This document shows positions 20,478 through 33,210 of a DNA stretch of 64,000 nucleotides, one piece after another; the first letter of the stretch is position 1; each line of letters begins with the position of its first letter. Made by a program: the position numbers and the translations under genes. Below the pieces are notes generated by a model. The model was given only the letters and a program-made list of their open reading frames with translations. It was not told where the DNA came from and ran no database searches. This DNA is from Isoetes taiwanensis (Eukaryota > Streptophyta > Lycopodiopsida > Isoetales > Isoetaceae), in the NCBI GenBank assembly GCA_021234155.1, contig JAJEKV010000010.1, forward strand, positions 15,630,275 through 15,694,274, given 5' to 3'.

Positions 20478-23400
20478 TTTTAATTATGTCTATAAAATGT
20501 TACTTAACCCTTAATATAGACGTTGAATAAGATCTAATATAAAGCATATGAATGTAGTATAGATTAAATCATGGCAAGGCCCGAAGAAATTTTGTTATCA
20601 AGGCATCTACCAAAGGAAAAAAAAATATTTAAAGCTATAGGTCTAGGAACGTCGATAACTGGACATTATTATCGTTGCCTAAAGAATATCCAAGGTGACA
20701 GTGGATTAGAATCCAACGTAGAAGTCTCTATCTTATTCAGAGGAGTTTCCTTCCATCGCTCAGCGTGAAAGTTCATTGATATGGTTGCGGGAACCATTCC
20801 ACAGTGATAGTAAGAACCCTTTGCTTGTTCCTACCTCACCATGGTTGCACAAGTCCGGCAGAGTTGTTGCCACCACAGCGTTGGTTTAGGGAAGGGTGAT
20901 TACTAGACAAAAGTGTTGCTAGAGAAACAAAGATACTATTGATTAAGTAGAACAAGAGACAATTACATTATTGAAAGGTGGCTTACCGTGTTCATAAAGG
21001 GTTTGATTGGGTTGTGGGAGATCAAGGGTTCAAGTCCCCATAATACACTTTTATATAAATCTGCTATGCAAAGAAAACAGGGTACTGCGCGTGCATAAGA
21101 AATATGCGAACATATATATCACATTCAAAGAGATCAAGAAAGCTTGTCGTGGTGGTAAGTGCCTAAGGTTGGAGTTGAAAAGTTGCGGCTTCAAATTTGG
21201 GTTGAGGGGAGCAAAAAAACATTTATACGAGAAAATAGATAAAATTTTTATACGGCAGAAATACATATACGAGAAAATAGACAAAATTTTTATACGGCAA
21301 AAATACACATTTTATACGGATGCGCCACTGGAAAAATACGGTTTTTTTTTTTGAATTCTAAGACTCCAAAAGTACGGTGGTGCACTCTTAGATCTTGGGC
21401 CCTGTTGTTGCCATTTTAATGCCGGATGTTGACGCCCCTAAGGTACTTTGACCGTTCCCGACACGTTGGTGGAAAAATCTCGTCCATCCGAGCTACCTGG
21501 AGCAAGTTATGGCCCTTGAAAACAAGAGACCCTTTTTTTCTCTAAAACTTAACATACTTGATTTTAAGGACTCACACCTTATTCCTAACTAGCTTAATCC
21601 TCCAACAACTAGGTCAGCATATATACTAGCTATGGAATTGGAATAGTTTATCCTAGATTGAAGTCCCTTACTAACCATCGAACTAACGAGTTAGAATATG
21701 GCCAGTGCTATGATCTGGTCTACCAAAATCATGTCTCTAATACTACTGTGATGCTTCTCGAATCCATAAGATGCTCCCATCGTATAAATACAAGAAACTC
21801 CCCTCCCATGGCGACTCCATCACCACGAAAAGGCCCTCCGTTTGGCTCAGACCACTTGTGATGGCCAAGTGTCCGAGTGAAGGATACGGAAATGTCGTTT
21901 GTCCCACGCCTTCTATGGGAATCCTATATAGCGGAAGCGTACATACATGTTAGCACCTGGCAACAATACTAATAAATAACATACCACCACGAAGGATGGC
22001 CCATCATCATCAATACAACTAGCAACAAAATACCAACATAACAAAGGAAATACACCATAAATAAGGGCTCTACCCGGGCTTAGACTCATGGGGGTCGACT
22101 GACAGTCAAGGCCTCCAGATAACAGCAGACAAAAGTATAACATGACATTGGCTGGCATAGAACAATGGCTAGGGTTTGCAAATAGGCTGAATCATGCTAT
22201 GGTATGGTTGTAGCCTTCCAGAGACGCAATCCCATGGATTCACCCTATGAAATTACTCCGGATTACATCTCCCCGGGTCCGATGAGGCAGGAAAGGGATG
22301 AATCCCCTCCCGAATCACAACGGTTCCATGGGTGTGCTAAAGGATATGTGCCACATCTGCAGCACCCGCATCCGTACTCGACTTACCCCCCTAAATCTAC
22401 GCAAAGTCTAGGACGTCCACATAAGCACGTATCCTGCGACCCAAGGGGTGTCAGACCCATACCCGGCCCACATGCAGTGACCGATTATAAGCCTAGCACA
22501 CTGTAGGAGCCCCAGTAGCTACACTCAGCAAGGCTCCGCTCCCACTTCACTAGTTGTGTCCGTTATTTGGTGTTGAACCACATCATAACATCCATAGCCA
22601 GGTGGGCTTTTGTGCACAAGCCGCATTTACTGGGTTTTAAGGGTTCTAACTAGGAACATCTCTATTCTATATGGCCTTTAGGTCTCTACCCCCCTTTTAC
22701 CCATACAACACAGGAGGAACAAAAAGAGAGCATTCATATCTGATACATCCATCCCAATCTCATCTAGAACATAAAATAGAGAGACTAATCATCCATCTAA
22801 CAAGCAAGGGTTAGTTCCTAGCTAGAATCTCAAGCTAACTAAGCTTACTAACTAATATCTGTGCTAGATCTCCCTTCTCTCAGGCTCTCCATGCCCTACT
22901 GGTTGAATAAGCTCCTCCTCCTTCTCCAACTGCCCCCAAATTCGAATTGGGGAAAATTGGGGGTGGAAACCCCAATTTGGGTGTCCCAAGTTAGCAGGTC
23001 TGCCTTGCCCAATTGATTTGGGCCAGATGGCAATTCTAGATTGGTTAATATTAACTAGTTTAATATTTTAGCCCCTTATTAGGTTAAGCCCTAAATTTGA
23101 ATTAGGGTTTAGTGTTAGGTTTCTACCTTAATAATTAATGATTTACATAGCTAACCGTAGCTTATGAATAATTAATGCACCATTCATTATTCATAGTGAC
23201 GTATCATATATTTATATCCAAAAGGCATATAAATACATGGAACGTCACATTTTCCAAGATAGCAATGTGAGCAGCTTGGAAAACAAGGATAAGGGGGGCC
23301 AGAGATGACTCTATCCTCCCCTTGATTATTCATCACCTTATGAGTTATAGGGATAAGATTTTGATTGTTCCCCAGAATAATTCTGCCCCCGTTATAGAAT

Positions 23401-23916
23401 CTGTGATTATTTTCAGGAAGGAGATTTAGATCATTTGGACCTGAAGTTTATTGAGTATGATGAACATTTGGACAACAAAGACTAGCATTAGGGCGGATTT
23501 GGGGTCTCAAAATGGCATCCTATCAGCCATTCCACGTCATATTTCCGCTCCTTTTTTCCCATGCCATCTAGGATACCAAAATCTTATCATTACAGATTTA
23601 CTTGGAATATTCTCCCTTAATAAGGGGGATCACGCATTCATGGCGCCATATGTATTTAATTCTGTTGGTTGTCAGACAGACTGATGCAACACGTGGCGCT
23701 TCTAAAAAGCCACTTACATTATAGCATACCGGCAACTCATGACGGTGTCTCTTGGTTTGTCAGATACCAAGCGTGCGCATCACCGATTCTTGTCTTGCGC
23801 TATTTTCATGTAGAGGCCATGGCCATACAAGCTTCCTGCCTTCTACATTTCAAAATTTGAATGTGTAGGTTGAAGCTTTGTATCAGACTTTCATTTCGAG
23901 GCGCTGCGGCTGTGCC
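20478..23916. other. Intergenic sequence with minor repeats, no supported gene
   Basis: A 36-40 bp duplication lies at about 21,220-21,310 (TACGAGAAAATAGA, AAAATTTTTATACGGCA twice). GGGTTCAAGTCCCC at about 21,030 resembles a tRNA TpsiC arm/B box, so a worn SINE is possible, but no A box or complete structure was found. Around 22,930-22,980 short GGGG/CCCC inverted segments (CCCAATTT) occur. The 21.6-22.6 kb part looks like internal non-coding retroelement sequence. Confidence 0.4.
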
Positions 23917-24118
23917 TTAGGGTGCTTTCCCATGGGACTAAAACCCGGAGATTTTCTTGAGGTCAGGCCGAAGGCTCCGGTGTTCCCATGAGCGCCTTAC
24001 TTGCTTGATTCAGGTTTCGGACCTGAGTCGCAAAGTATTCTCCACACAATTCTGAGCCTCAGGTTTTTGACCTTAGTACGGCTTTTTCAGGTCTACAATT
24101 CATGGGAAAGCACCCTTA
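23917..24118. mobile_element. Tourist-like MITE (196 bp)
   Basis: The ends are perfect 15-bp terminal inverted repeats, GGGTGCTTTCCCATG at 23,920-23,934 and its reverse complement at 24,101-24,115. TTA target duplications flank it (23,917-23,919 and 24,116-24,118). Short length, no coding capacity, TTA target and a G-rich TIR fit a PIF/Harbinger-derived MITE. Confidence 0.88.
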
Positions 24119-24984
24119 ACCGGGATCTTTACTTCATCCCAATACAGGCTTCCCGCCCCCTACAATTCGAAATTTGAATTTGCTTTATGTATAAAAGCAT
24201 GGATTGTAGGAGAATGGACTTTTCAATTTCCATATGCACGCGTTGCAAATTTCAAAAACGAGGTTAGAAATGCGGACGTTTAATTTGAGCACAGCAAGCG
24301 AATTGTCTTTGGGGCATACAAATTGTACACCTTCGTTTCAAGGCCGTGCGATCCCGCAGATATGGAAGCTCCAAATGATGTGTGGATAAGGATCCAAGCC
24401 CGACTCGCGAATATGCTCCGGTCTTCAATCGCAAAAAAGGAGGTCTAAAAATAAGAACTTAGACCTCGACATGTATGCGCTTCCTTGCGGGCTCAAAAAA
24501 AGTCTCGACATCTGGGCGTATGGCAGTTTATATCCATTGGATCCGTTGAGTGGCAAGAAACCATCATTTCGGGACGTTTCAAGTTTAGTCCGATTTTGTG
24601 GTGACGGTATCGAATATAGTTCCTTGAGATGAGCTGCTTCCGATAAGGAAGGGGAAATGTCCGTGAAGATGCTAATAAATGACATTATACTTTGCAATGC
24701 GAAGGGTTTATACATTTTTGAAGTACAAAGGTTATAGTGTTTGTGTTTAGATACCTCTAACACAAGAAGTCTTTGACTACTTTTCACAAAAGATTCCTTT
24801 AAAAATCTATTGCTATTTAAATTATAGCAAAAATGAGTCTTGAAACTCTTTAAGTAGTAGAACTCTTTGACTAGTTATCCATTTGATGACCATTTTTTAA
24901 GAAAATATGATATGTGACATTCTTATATGCAAACATTCATAAAATTTATGAACATTGAAGGTCAAAGCCATCCTTGTTTAAAGA
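24119..24984. other. No feature identified
   Basis: AT-rich sequence with short frames only; no recognisable motif, repeat or domain was seen between the MITE and the hairpin array. Confidence 0.4.
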
Positions 24985-26376
24985 GGATCATATGATGTGA
25001 AATCTTCATGCGCAGAAGTAGTTGCATATAAGAAAATTCGCCTCGTGTGATCCTTGCGTAAAAAAGTAAATAGAAACACAAATATTGAACTTACAACTTA
25101 GCGTAAACAAATAGTATTTTAATAAACCAACACTTTACATACTAACACTTTACACTTTAAATAAGATATTTCTTTCTTTCCTTCTACTTGAAAGCTATTT
25201 TTTTTCAAGATGGATCACACCAAGCGAATAATACATATGCAAAAAAAAAGGGACACACTAAATTCGCATGGTGTGATCCACTTTCTTATTTGTTGTCAAA
25301 TTAAAATTAAACACAAGTACTCATTCCTATTTGTATCTAAAATGCTTTACCACTCTTAAGTACATAAGTCATTATCCCTTTTCAAAGAGCATATTCTTTT
25401 TCAAGAAGGATCACACCAAGCGAATAGTACATATGCAACAAAAATGGAACACACTAAATTCGCATCGTGTGATCCACTTTCTTATTTGTTGTCAAATTAA
25501 AATTAAACACAAGTACCCCTTCTCATTTAATGCTTTACCACCCCAAGTGCATAAAGTTATTAGTCCTTTTCAAAGAGCATATCTTTTTTTAAGAAGGATC
25601 ACATCAAGCGAATAATACAATGCAAAAAATAATACAACCAATCATTTCGCATGGTGTGATACGCTTTCTTGCTTGTTGTCAAATTAAACTTAAACACAAG
25701 TACCCCTTCCTATTTGCATCTAAAATACTTTACCAACTCTAGTAGTACATAAAGTTATTAGCCCTTTTCAAAAAGCAAACACTTTATCAATAAATGAGCA
25801 CGTCACATATCCACACTTAACTTCAAATAAGACACATATATATTTCTTTTATTAAAAGATAATCAAAGTAATTTTACTATAAGAAGTCATCTTTTTCCAA
25901 AAAGATCACACCAAGTGAATTTTGTATAAGCTAAAAGGTTGGAATATACTAAATTCGCATGGTGTGATCCACTTTCTTGTTTGTTGTCAATAGATAATAA
26001 CACCAAGTCCCTCATCAATAGTCTCCCATTTGCATATAAAATATGTATCATTCCAAGTTATATTATGTTTCAAAGAGGGTCCCAAAGCAAAATACAAACA
26101 CTTAATCAATAAGCCAACACTTTACCAACAACCAAAGCTTTATTAAATAAGATTTTTATGTTATTTTATCAAACCTAACAATGTTTCCATATGTGACACT
26201 TTGTGTTAACTGATCCAAAGGCCCGACATCTGATAAATATAGCCCAAAGAAAAATATTTGATTCAGTGGGTGAATATAAATCAAGAAGAGGGAAGAAAAA
26301 AGAAGCAAGGATCACATGACGCGAAATCTCACTACACATTTGCAAAGTGCATATGCATTTTCGCATGGTGTGATCC
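24985..26376. repeat. Array of six related hairpins (GGATCACACCAWGCGAAT type)
   Basis: Six inverted repeats occur at about 24,985-25,053, 25,212-25,279, 25,408-25,475, 25,596-25,662, 25,903-25,970 and 26,309-26,376. Each has a left arm close to GGATCACACCAAGCGAAT and a right arm close to ATTCGCATGGTGTGATCC, 18 bp with 1-3 mismatches, around a loop of 30-35 bp rich in A. Flanking sequence is also shared between copies (TTCTTATTTGTTGTCAAATT and CTTTTTCAAGA), so the unit of duplication is roughly 190 bp with variable spacers. No gene is present. Confidence 0.85.
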
Positions 26377-27129
26377 ATGTATTATTGAGGGTGCAAATTT
26401 GCAAATATCCTCCTCTTCAAATCCCTTCCCCCCCTCCCTTCCCTTTTTTTTTGCAATATACTATCCACAGCATTTATTTTGAACCCTATAGTTCTACCTA
26501 TTCATTGCGTATGAATGTCGCTCCGGCGATGTAACTCCATAGGCACCCTTCGTTAAGAATAGCATTCTCACCCACGAGCCTATGGATAGATATCCTTCCA
26601 CCGTCATGCCTTTATTGTTTTGTAAGTGATGAACTGCAGAAGCAATGTAGAGAGTACTAGGAGCAATGATGGATGCAATTAGAGATACAGATCGGTCGTT
26701 GAATTGTAAGAATGAATGGCAGGGAGCAATACGATGAATGGGAAGATCTGAAAAGTAGGAAAACTTCAGAATAAAAATTTGGGTTGTAAAAGCATGGCAT
26801 GTAACGTATGTTTGCTTGTCCGCACATTGCCTCGCCGTTGTCGCTTAACTCTATGCTCGCCCCTCATCGATGCTATAACATACTCACCCATTTTGAGACA
26901 TAACCTCCTACTTCTTGTCCTTGAGTGTTCTGTAAATGGGGCAAAAACACAGACACTATTGGAGACTTGGATTCCAAATGAAGAGTGAAGGCGGAGAGGA
27001 TGCACGTAGCGGCGCTAATGTGAACAATGGAAATCTTGGCGCTAATGTGAACAAGAAAAAAAGGCATGATAGAGATAATGACCTAGAACCAGTAAGGAAA
27101 AGTTCTAGAGTTCACAAAAAGATCCCTTT

Positions 27130-30100
27130 TTATGGATATTAACTAGAGATGCCTCTCTTGGAATCTTCAAGGAATAAACTCGAATGTCAAAAGAGACAGA
27201 CTTAAAGTTTGCCTCTCTACTATCAACTTTCATATGGTCTTCTTCCAAGAGCACAAGCTTCATGATTAATAGTTATGAGAGGCTAACTTCCCAGACCTTC
27301 CCGCCTAATTTTAAACTTTGGGCAATTAAGGCCAATACCACCCAACACCTTAGGGGGAATTTAGATTGCATGGAAAGATTCTCTGCAGATTTCAGACATC
27401 CAAATGGTCCATGATGCCAGTGGTCGGTGGCAAATAATGCATGGCAACTTGGATGAAAATAGATTTGCTTTTGTTAATATCTATGCTGACATTCAGCCTG
27501 CTGACAGAACTGTTATCTGGAATAAGATTAGGAACAGTTTGAGCAATATTCCCTTTGACGAGTGTCTTTTAGCTAGAGATTTCAATATGGCATTCCATGC
27601 TTACATGAAAAACATCAATTTTAGACCTCTTCTTAGTCAAGAGCTCAACTCCTGGACCCATCTGACCACCTTGCACAATCTTAGGCTTGCTAGAACTCAG
27701 ACTAATATTTTTAGTTCATTTAATCATAGACTAGATGATCCAATCCATTGCCTACATGATAGATTCTACCTCAGTGAGAATCTCTGGAATCGGAATAGCA
27801 GGATTTCTAATCTAAGTGGCCTCACACTGTCAGATCGTTTTCCTCGATTGCTTGTGATCAATGGTAACCCTACCCAGTCAAAAAGGAACTCTTTCTTTAA
27901 GTTGAATGTAAATTTGCTTGACCATCCTGACTTTATGAATGAGTTTGACCAGATATGGAACATAATTCCCCAACCTCCACCTCCTAACCATTTAGGCTAG
28001 ATGGATTGGTGGATTAGAACTGCCAAAAACATCAAGAACTGGCTGAAGACTTGGGAAAAGCAGGTTCACTTCCAAGTGAAGTTAAATTTGGAGAATCTTA
28101 AAACACAGCTGCAACAAGGCAACAAATCCCCTTGGACCAGCAAGATCAAATCGAGATTCAGATTGAGAGAGAGGAGATCAAAATTGCCAAGGATTGGCAA
28201 GTTAAAGCTAAGATTAAAGAGCTTAAAGAAGATGAGAGATCCAATGCCAAGTACTTCTTTATCAAAGCTAAAGGCAGAATGAAAAGGAATCAGATTTATA
28301 GCATGAATGTGGATGGAGTAGATTTATAGAGCTCAAACATGCTGCTACTGCTCACTTCACTCGAATTATGGGGACTGCTCCAAATGCCTGAGCCCAAGAA
28401 ATCAACAACTTCATCAAGATGCAAGTTAGGATAACAGATCAACAAAACAGCAGCATGGTCTCTCCCTTTACTTCGGACGAGCTTTGGACAAATATCAAAG
28501 GTATGGACAATGTAAGACTCCTGGGCCTGATGGTCTTCCAATTGAATTTAAAAAAAAAAAAACTTGGGACATTATTGGCCCTGCAGTTAACATCTCCAAT
28601 GAGTTTTTTTTGCTCAAAATTCTTGATTGCAGGATCAATACCAGTTTCATCTTCCTTATTCCTAAAAATGAGCTCGCCTCTTTCTCTGACTATAGGCCTA
28701 TCTCCTTGACCAGTGTGATCTACAAAATCATCTCTACCTCCATTGCTGCCAGACTCAAGCCATTCTAAATCAGATCATTACCCAACACTCAAAGTGCTTA
28801 CCTTAAAGATAGATCTATTTTGGACAATGTTGCTACTGCAATCTTAGGCATGCACTGGGCCAATGATTCTAGCCAAGATATTGCTCTCCTCAAGCTAGAT
28901 ATCACAAAGCCTTTGATACTATTAGTTGAGATTTTCTAGCCAGCAGTTGCCACAAATAAGGGTTCCCCCATCAAGTTATCAGTCTTTTCTTAGCTATCCT
29001 GCAGAACTCTAGGTCTGCTGTCCTCATTAATAAGGAGTGCAACCCCTTCTTTGTCATCAAGAGAGGTGTGAAGCAGAGGTGTCCCCTTGCTCCCTTCCTC
29101 TCTAAGATGCTGATTAGAGAAATGTGATTACTGGGCTTAAACTTCCCCACTCCCAAGGCAATCAACACTTTTTGAATGCTCACTTTGCTGATGACACCTT
29201 CCTTTTCTTAAAAATGGATCAGAATTCTATAGATAACACCATGGCCATTCTAGAAGACTTTGGGAATTGCTCGGGCTATAAGGTTAACCCTGCTAAATCC
29301 AAGCTCTTGGCTAGAGATCAGGCTAAAGATGAGAAAACGGCAGTGAGCTTGGGCTGTGACTATCTCCTCACAAATGTCAAATCCAAAATCCTTGGCATCC
29401 CCTTTGCTTTAAGGGTAATGCCAGTGATCTTTGGCATGATATTATTGAGAAATTCAACAAGAAGGCTGATCTCCTCAACAGCAAATATTTTTCAAAGAAT
29501 GGGAGAGCAATTATTTCCAATTCTGTTATTTCCTCCTCCCATGTGTACCAGTCATCCATCCCCCTTGCTCTTAAAAAGATCACCTCCAAATTGCAGAGCA
29601 TCATCGGTAGATTTATTGCAAGTGGGGATAATACAAGATGCTGGATCCCTGTCTCTATGAAGGAAGTGTGCATGAAAAGAAAGCATGAAGGTCTATGAGT
29701 CATTGACATTGAGAAACAAGGCATTGCTCTTGCTGCAAAATACATTTACAGGGCTGGACACGACCTCATCAACCACCCTGTTTCAGGTTTGAATAAACAC
29801 TATCTTTCTAGATGTCATCCCTTTGGATGGAGGAATGTTAAAATGTCTCTTCCTCACAACCTCTTCTTTGAGTTCATTGTGCCTAATAATACTCCTCCTA
29901 TTATTAAAAAATGAATAAAAGCTTGGAATGCAGTCAAAGGCATGTATACTTGAAAACAGGTGCTCTCAAAGGACCAAACCATCTTCTAGAATCTCTCCCT
30001 TATTCCTAATAATCCTAACATGTGTTTGGTTGTACATTTTCCTCAGCAGTGCAGGAAGTGGATTGATATGGGGACTACACACATTTTCAATCTCTTCAAT

Positions 30101-31422
30101 GACAATGGATTCATTGAATATCACAACTCGACTTTTAATGATCTTGAAGGTGAGCACGTCGTGCTGTATCAGAGCATCAAAGAGGTCATCAATCAGGGAG
30201 TATGGCACTTCCAAGACATGTGCTGGCACAACAATGGTATAGCAGGCTTTATGGTAAAAAAAGCCTACAGGTACCTCACCCATGATCTCCCTCTTAGCAC
30301 GCCATTCTGTATCAGAGCATCAAAGAGGTCATCAATTAGGGAGTATGGCACTTCCAAGACATGTGCTGGCACAACAATGGTATAATAGGTTTTATGGTAA
30401 AAAAAAGCCTATAGCTACCTCATCCATGATCTCTCTCTTACTCTTCACCTTAGATGGGATATTAGTTATGATAGATGTTTATTAATCTGAGATTTATGTG
30501 GAATTCTCCCATTAATCCAAAGGTTAAAGCTTTTATATGGCAATTGTGGCAAAAAGCTCTTGCCATAATGCTAAAAGGCACAGGGCTGGCATGGCCCATT
30601 TAGATCTATGTGACAGATGCCTATAAGAAAAAAAAGATGAAGAACATCTATTCAAGGGGCATCCTTGGTCAGAATGGTGCTAGAACTAGCCTCTAAGGCA
30701 TTCCAAAATCCCTGGTCTATCTGAACAGTAATTAGTAGACATCCTTTTTCCTTTTTCTCCAAGCGACTGATCTATCTTCTCTTATGGAGGATGTGGAAAG
30801 GTAAAAACTCCATTATTTTTTACCAAGAAATTATCTGGCCACCTGCTGTGATAAAACAAGCCAATTATATTATTTCTTGGATAAATGAAATCTCATCCAG
30901 CTAAATTTGCTTGTTTGACAGGAAATATTATCATATTGATGAAGAGGCTCATATGGGATCGAATCAACTCAACGATCAATGATATGTGGCTGGACCAGTT
31001 GGGTGCTACCCCTTTTGTATACCATGTAGATCACTGCTTTTGTGACTGCTCATGTACTCAAAGCTATGATGCTAGAAGAGGAATAATCTGTGAAGCCATA
31101 GATCAGACAACCATGTTCAATCCTGCCAAAAGCCAACTATGCAACTGTCCTTACTACTATTTGGTGAGCATGACCTGAGGAATAGGAAGGAGGGATAAAG
31201 GGAAGAAAACTAGAGCAGATCCTTCAGCATCAACCTGATATTATTCTACATTACTGGTTCTTTTCATAAAGAACAATACTTAGTTTTATATTTCAAGGTT
31301 ATGCTTCCTTAAGAAAGCTAGTTTTGAGGTTAAGCTTCCCTATAAAAGCTAACTTTCTGTTGTAAGACTAAATTGTACCCTACCTTCATATAAATACAAC
31401 TACTGCCTTCAATTAAAAAAAA
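27130..31422 (+). pseudogene. Decayed L1-like LINE (endonuclease, reverse transcriptase, zinc-binding region)
   Basis: Pieces in order, in several frames: endonuclease (27,180-27,990; ARDFNM where active enzymes have GDFN, LSDRFPRLL where SDH is expected); reverse transcriptase (28,490-29,700; GPDGLPIEFKK, FIFLIPKNE, YRPISLTSVIYKIISTSIA, RGVKQRCPLAPF, FADDTFLF); a C-terminal zinc-binding remnant (about 30,500-30,720; SPINPKVKAFIWQLWQKAL); and a short A-tail (31,415-31,422). The Asp-Asp pair of the FADD motif is kept, but stop codons and frameshifts interrupt every part. A basic segment before the endonuclease (27,060-27,140, VRKSSRVHKKIPFYGY) may be the end of ORF1. No target duplication was found, and the 5' end is uncertain. 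Confidence 0.85.
30164..30441 (+). repeat. 143-bp tandem duplication inside the LINE
   Basis: The segment starting CTGTATCAGAGCATCAAAGA at 30,164 recurs at 30,307 with a few mismatches and runs to about 30,441. It duplicates part of ORF2 between the reverse transcriptase and the zinc-binding region, and is a further sign that the element is dead. Confidence 0.85.
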
Positions 31423-32757
31423 GAGGAATAGATTACATTACCATCAGTGTTTTGAAAATCTATATGGTTTTTGTGTTGAACGTTGCACTCAAACCAATTG
31501 CCTCATATTCAAACATTGTGTGGTCCTACACTACAACAGGCTCCGTTTTTAAGCATGCAATCATAGCTAAGCAACATATCTAACATTACTATATACTTAT
31601 ATCAGAAATCAATCACTTGAGACTAACCTATAGTTGAACTGGAGACTAAGCAAAGGCTGCAAGATTTTCCTCATGAATGAGGGCATTGCCTGTAGCGAAT
31701 GTAGCCAACCACCTGTCCATCCACCTGTCATCTGCTACATCATCGATTTATTCTTCCATCTGCCTATTCAGCCACACAACTCTTTGTATCAGACGTAACC
31801 ATAAGAAATGGGCATGACGGTTCAGCCCATACCGCAGCCTATATCATCTCTTCCATCCCTTCTCCATTCCATTTAATTCCAACAGTAGCGTACCAAGAGA
31901 GAGATCAACATCAATCAAACAGATATGCATTTGTCTATTCAATTATGGATATATTTGATGCTTCCTTCTCTTTGTTCTTGGATTATGTCTGTGATTTATA
32001 TTTGATAATAGTGTTTATCGTGTATACTTGCTATGGACATTACAACTAGTAGTGGCCTCTATGGCTTGAAAACCGTCTTCCAAAATAAGACATTGGCTCT
32101 AATGAAAGAAAGGGACATGATAGGCTTGTTTTGACCGTCAAAAATACCACGTAGGGGTGCGGGAAGGAGGACCGTTCACCATTGGTGGGCACCTTCCCAC
32201 ACCTGTTTTTCACGTTACACAGTCCAAAAAAGAAACATGATGATCTTCATTCCCACAAATCTTAAAATATAGAATGCTTGAATAAATTGGATTGGGAACA
32301 ACCGCCAACGTAGCATGTACATATAAGGATGGGACACATCTATTCTCTCCCTCTTAATAGAAAGACTATAAAAAAATCCTCTAGACAAAACTCTAGACCT
32401 ACTAGAACTCAATATTATGAGGAAAACCCATAAAAATATCCTCTAGACAAAACTCTAGACCTACTAGACCTATATTATGAGGATACCTTGATCACATATG
32501 GTAGGCATATCTCTCCCCCTTGATGAAGCATCCAATATGCTTAAAATCATTACATGGGACCTCATTATTATGACTACTCTTGCGTCTTCTAGACACTAGA
32601 ACACTGCATAATGATTTAGTAGAAATTTGTCCCAACAAACGTGGGCATTCATCATGGCATGAATTTCCCAAATTTAAATAGAAAAACTGATAATGCTTTT
32701 ACATATCATACCCACGTACATTGACACCATAGTTTCTTGCTAAATGGGCATGAAATC
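31423..32757. other. Intergenic sequence with a 62-bp tandem duplication
   Basis: No gene is supported. At 32,378-32,485 a unit starting CCTCTAGACAAAACTCTAGA and ending near ATTATGAGGA occurs twice with a period of about 62 bp. Confidence 0.5.
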
Positions 32758-33210
32758 TTATCCCTCTAGTGTGACGGTTCCACCAATCTCCTCCGTATCT
32801 GCGATGTGTCCTTCTGCCAACGAGTCTTCTGCGACTCCTTCTGGCATCGATTCTGTGTGTACAATGACTTCTGTTGCTCTCATAAGCATCAATTCGGCAA
32901 CTATAATAACATTGTCCTTTGCAACCTCGCCCGTATCTTTTGCACTTTGTGTAGCTTGGCTTCTCCGTTGCATAGTCTGCAGCCTCTTTAGCCAGTCTTT
33001 GGTTTCTCTAGCACTTTGTACCACTTGTACAACCTTATCCTTGGTAGCATCATAAGTCTGACCAACCTTATCGTTTGCGGCCTCCTTAGCCTCCTCTGTG
33101 AACTCCTTTGCGGCTTGAGCTTTCTTTCTTGCACTATGAGAAACCCCTCTAGTTAATTGTTTTGCATCTTCTCCTGCTTGTCTACATCTATTGTTTGGCA
33201 GTTGCACCAT
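32758..33210 (-). CDS. LEA group 3-like protein (150 aa)
   Basis: The frame opens with an ATG at 33,210 (MVQLPNNRCRQAGEDAKQLT). The middle is a Lys/Glu/Ala/Thr-rich amphipathic stretch with loose 11-residue periodicity (AQAAKEFTEEAKEAANDKVG, YDATKDKVVQVVQSARETKD), typical of group 3 (LEA_4) late embryogenesis abundant proteins, which stabilise cell contents during drying. The C-terminal third is acidic and lacks clear repeats. No signal peptide is visible. Upstream on the minus strand a CTATAATATG box lies near 33,280, and an ACGT core in ACACGTCA (about 33,247), similar to an ABA-response element, lies between it and the ATG. This is the only plausible host gene in the window. The last 45 residues could instead be read-through if an intron has been missed. 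Confidence 0.6.
   Translation of the reverse strand: MVQLPNNRCRQAGEDAKQLTRGVSHSARKKAQAAKEFTEEAKEAANDKVGQTYDATKDKVVQVVQSARETKDWLKRLQTMQRRSQATQSAKDTGEVAKDNVIIVAELMLMRATEVIVHTESMPEGVAEDSLAEGHIADTEEIGGTVTLEG

Noticed and set aside
21000-21060. tRNA-like GGGTTCAAGTCCCC (possible tRNA gene or SINE head)
   Set aside because: No cloverleaf, acceptor stem or A box could be built around it.
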